The translations under genes were made by a program, and so were the position numbers. From positions 19,049,243-19,113,242 of the forward strand of contig OZ035961.1 of the NCBI GenBank assembly GCA_964034945.1: a stretch of DNA of 64,000 bases. The letters are read 5' to 3'. The DNA is from Chrysopilus asiliformis. Taxonomy: Eukaryota > Arthropoda > Insecta > Diptera > Rhagionidae. The notes under the pieces are model-generated. The model did no database searches. It worked only from the letters and a program-made list of their open reading frames with translations, and had not been told where the DNA came from. Positions 61,480 through 64,000 of the stretch are shown here, piece by piece (position 1 is the first letter of the stretch; each line of letters opens with the position of its first letter).

Positions 61480-61612
61480 AGAAAACGCCAAGATCCCGTT
61501 ATCACACACAAAAATGAATTACACCAGTGTGTTTAGAATGATCAATTTTGCATGTCCGTCCGTCTGTCTATCCGTCTGTCTGTCCGTCCGTCCGTCCGCC
61601 TGTCTGTCCGTC

Positions 61613-61643
<31 letters not shown>

Positions 61644-61990
61644 CCGTTTGTGGTGCGGATTGCGGGCGCACGGATTGAGCTAGAGACTTGAAATTTCACG
61701 CAGATTCATTTTTCGTAAAATGCAAGGCTAAAATGGACCATTAGGGACCGTTTATTTCTCAAAAACGGTGCATCTGATCAAAAAAGTTTCAAAGACAAAA
61801 GTTATTTAGGTTATGATTCTACATAAAACTCCCATACATCAAAATCCGATTGGAATAAATTTAAAAAAATCTTATGGAAAAGTTTGACTTCAAAGTGGAA
61901 TTTTTATACAACTGTTCGCCGTTCACTTGAACTTCGAACAATGCCATACGGGTTTTCAATAATTGCCAGACTGGCAATTATAGCTTTTGT
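61480..61990 (-). repeat. GGAC-core repeat, copy C (inverted)
   Basis: On the minus strand it matches copy B from the near-palindrome ATTGCCAGTCTGGCAAT (about 61960-61976) through ACCCGTATGGC, the 150-bp block, the AATTTCAAGTCTCTAGCTCA block, a long GGAC/GACA array (about 61555-61648), and ends within the 3' block at about 61480, so that end is truncated. Confidence 0.75.
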
Positions 61991-63206
61991 TATGTTTTTC
62001 TTTTGTTTCTTTTTGCCAAACCAAAGCTATCTTCCCACTCATTTGATTTTTCGTAACTACATAAGTTTTACACTAATGGCGGCTTGCTCTTTTTGCTCCA
62101 TCCGAAAACTCGTATTCGATTGACAAATTTTATACCACTCTATGGAAAATGTGCCTATTCGAATCGTAGAGCAATTTCGATTTTTCGAGCAAAAAGAGCA
62201 GTATTTCGACCAGCTTTTTGCTCCTTAACCCCTGGAGACAGCGCGATTATATATTACCGCACCAGTTTTTGTACAGAAACTCTAATTTACCGGAAAAAAA
62301 AATGCTTCAAATTTGCATAAGGGGGTATTTTTTCCTGACATACATACATCTTTTTTCTGTTTTTCTTTTGTCGTATTTAAGAAGGAACCTACAAAAAGTT
62401 TTTCTGCATCTCACGATTTGTAAACCTCGTTCTCAAGAGGTTAAACGAGGCGGATTTAAAAAGCAGTGTTGCTTTGCTTGAAATTAGAGTGTGCTCCAAT
62501 TCTTTGATTCGAAACCGTCATAAGAACGATTCGCCACTAAAACACTCTTGGCCCCGTTCGAGATTAGGTACGAAAAGCTTTAACCTCTCGGAGATTGGGT
62601 ACAATTTTTCGTGCCATTTTGGTGTAAGAACTTAAATCGGCTTTATCTATGGCTATAATTATTGCTCTTTTACTCCAACAGCCAACTGAATTTCTCCGAT
62701 ATCACCCCCAGTAAAAATGGTTTTCCCTTTCAGTAAAAATGGTTTTCCCTTCACTCAGTAATTCACTTTCGCCAACATTATCTTTTATATGAACTGAAAC
62801 GGCTTGGTTTTTCTATAGTTTACCAACGGTTTTCCACGAAGTCTTCTAATCCAGCATGTGATCGAATTACTTGAACAGTTCAGGATCTAGTGAAGAAGGA
62901 TGTATGAAGAAAAGCTAACTTTGAGACTTGGTAAAGCTTAAAACAATGCCAATGTTACTGAAAAGCTGTTAGTAAGCATTAATCCAAATCGGTTATACAG
63001 TTTGAAAGTTATTACCAAACAAGCATACTTTCCAATTCTCAATAAAAGTCACAAACACGAAAAACAACAATGTGGAAATATTTGTGAATACCAAATGTGG
63101 TTTTAAAGAAAAATTTCAGAAATATTTCTAAAATCAATTCACCGTTAATAGTTACTAAAGTACTAAAACATAAATATCCGGAATCAACCAATATATGTAA
63201 AATCAT

Positions 63207-63212
63207 TTTATT
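63207..63212 (-). terminator. Polyadenylation signal AATAAA, Ebp2
   Basis: AATAAA on the minus strand about 55 bases past the Ebp2 stop codon. Confidence 0.6.
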
Positions 63213-63265
63213 ATAAATCGATATAATCTACTAACAGTTTCTCGCTCTATGCTAAAAGAAGCACT

Positions 63266-64000
63266 TCAACCTCTCTTTGATTTCGTCTTCATTCGACGTG
63301 ATTTTCCAGGCCGTTGGCTTCTGGACTTTGTGGGCTTCTGTGAAATGTTACGCGACTCCATTCCCATCGACGACTTCTTGGTGTTCCTTTTGAGGCCACG
63401 TTTCTTCCCTCCGAAGCCAAATTGTTTGTCTTTCGCCTTGCGTTTGGAAGAAACAGATTTTGGAGTGGATTTGGTTTTCGCTTTTGAATCCTCCAGAAAA
63501 TCTAAATTCTTCAACTTCCCCTTGCGGAATTTTTTCAGTTGATCCAACATATCCTTCTTCTCCATTTCCCGGTGTACCTTTGTTTGCTTCTGCAATAGTT
63601 TTCCCATTTTCCGCTGTTCTCTGATCTGCCGAATGCGTTCAGATTTCGCCTGACCCTCCTGTTTTGCGATTAGGTTCGCACGCACTTTCTGCATGTGTTC
63701 ATCAGTTTTGGCCATTTCTGCAAAGTAGTCGTCCGGTCGTTTGGTTGCGATTCCTAATTCGTGGAGCTTCTTTAACCCCTCTATCGTAGCTGCCTGGGCT
63801 TGACGGTGAAATAGGAGCTCCCGCTTGAAATCATTGAGAACAGGATCTTCTTCTGGACGAACGAATGGAATCTTGGCATTTCCTTTGAATTGATTTGCCC
63901 GCTTCTGCTCGTGCTTCTCTAGCTGGACTGTAAGTTCGGGGGCGAGTGGGGCCAATTCGTTCACCATGTCCAGCCTCTCGACCCACGGAAGTTTTAGTTT
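63266..64000 (-). CDS. Ebp2: Ebp2, rRNA-processing nucleolar protein (N-terminus off window)
   Basis: The frame is open to the right edge; 244 residues are visible. Signature segments: LPWVERLD at the edge, FKRELLFHRQAQAATIEGL, then KRPDDYFAEMAKTDEHMQKV, and FGFGGKKRGLKRN with a Lys/Arg-rich tail (RPGKSRRMKTKSKRG). These match the EBP2 family (human EBNA1BP2, about 306 residues), whose C-terminal two thirds is this coiled-coil plus basic region. EBP2 acts in the nucleolus in 27S pre-rRNA processing and 60S assembly. The Met at 63967 lies inside the conserved core, so it is not the true start. It runs antisense to chaoptin and the zinc-finger gene. I recall Drosophila CG1542 as the orthologue. 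Confidence 0.9.
   Translation of the reverse strand, partial: KLKLPWVERLDMVNELAPLAPELTVQLEKHEQKRANQFKGNAKIPFVRPEEDPVLNDFKRELLFHRQAQAATIEGLKKLHELGIATKRPDDYFAEMAKTDEHMQKVRANLIAKQEGQAKSERIRQIREQRKMGKLLQKQTKVHREMEKKDMLDQLKKFRKGKLKNLDFLEDSKAKTKSTPKSVSSKRKAKDKQFGFGGKKRGLKRNTKKSSMGMESRNISQKPTKSRSQRPGKSRRMKTKSKRG

Larger units (their letters stand above)
59455..63206. other. Repeat-rich interval between zinc-finger and Ebp2 genes
   Basis: Holds the foldback at 59950-60309, the composite repeat at 60310-61395 with a nested MITE, and GGAC-core copy C at 61480-61990. From 62000 to 63200 I see only a 13-bp inverted repeat (GCTCTTTTTGCTC at 62086-62098 and 62187-62199) and no gene. Confidence 0.5.

Noticed and set aside
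63266..64000. First reading of the basic right-edge protein as NOP53
   Set aside because: The WVERLD, FHRQAQAA, KRPDDYFAEMAK and FGFGGKK motifs are those of EBP2, not NOP53.

Overview
The window is AT-rich eukaryotic DNA from an insect, almost certainly a fly (Diptera). The basis is short GT-AG introns next to TE-filled long ones, proteins very close to Drosophila Chaoptin and Mesh, and a gene set I associate with the Drosophila 100B region (guanylyl cyclase beta-100B, mesh, the CG1544/DHTKD1 dehydrogenase, Ebp2, chp). The synteny is from memory and was not searched. I cannot name the species.

Layout. 816-1143 (-): a small two-exon gene of 77 residues, function unknown. 2663-2846 (+): last coding exon of the soluble guanylyl cyclase beta subunit, whose earlier exons lie left of the window. 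9363-31854 (-): the complete mesh gene (septate-junction NIDO/AMOP/vWD/Sushi protein), rebuilt as 15 common exons plus either of two terminal exons, each carrying its own transmembrane helix and cytoplasmic tail. 36312-43639 (+): a complete 15-exon DHTKD1-type 2-oxoadipate/2-oxoglutarate dehydrogenase E1 gene. 44495-48165 (+): the RZZ kinetochore gene Zwilch, 11 exons, with one GC-AG intron and one exon junction whose phases do not agree. 52693-56259 (+): the first half of chaoptin, which stops at a good splice donor. 57349-59454 (+): a complete ZAD/C2H2 zinc-finger gene. 63266-64000 (-): the C-terminal part of the nucleolar rRNA-processing factor Ebp2, running off the right edge. No remaining chaoptin exon is visible between 56260 and 64000, so the zinc-finger gene and at least part of Ebp2 probably sit inside a chaoptin intron.

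The genes are an ordinary mix (signalling, epithelial junction, mitochondrial lysine catabolism, spindle checkpoint, photoreceptor adhesion, transcription, ribosome biogenesis). Nothing suggests they act as one pathway.

The rest is mainly small non-autonomous transposable elements, many with precise ends: a pogo/Tigger-like element with TA duplications that disrupts an older repeat whose uninterrupted paralogue is also present; two TTAA-flanked piggyBac-like MITEs; two TAA-flanked elements with TGCTA termini, one a nearly perfect 184-bp-arm foldback; several other inverted-repeat elements; and an abundant repeat family whose core holds a variable GGAC/GACA tetranucleotide array. I found no RNA genes, CRISPR arrays or prokaryotic features, and no clearly new biological system. 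The points most worth following are the alternative mesh tails, the Zwilch splicing anomalies, the split chaoptin gene, the small nested gene and the repeat families.
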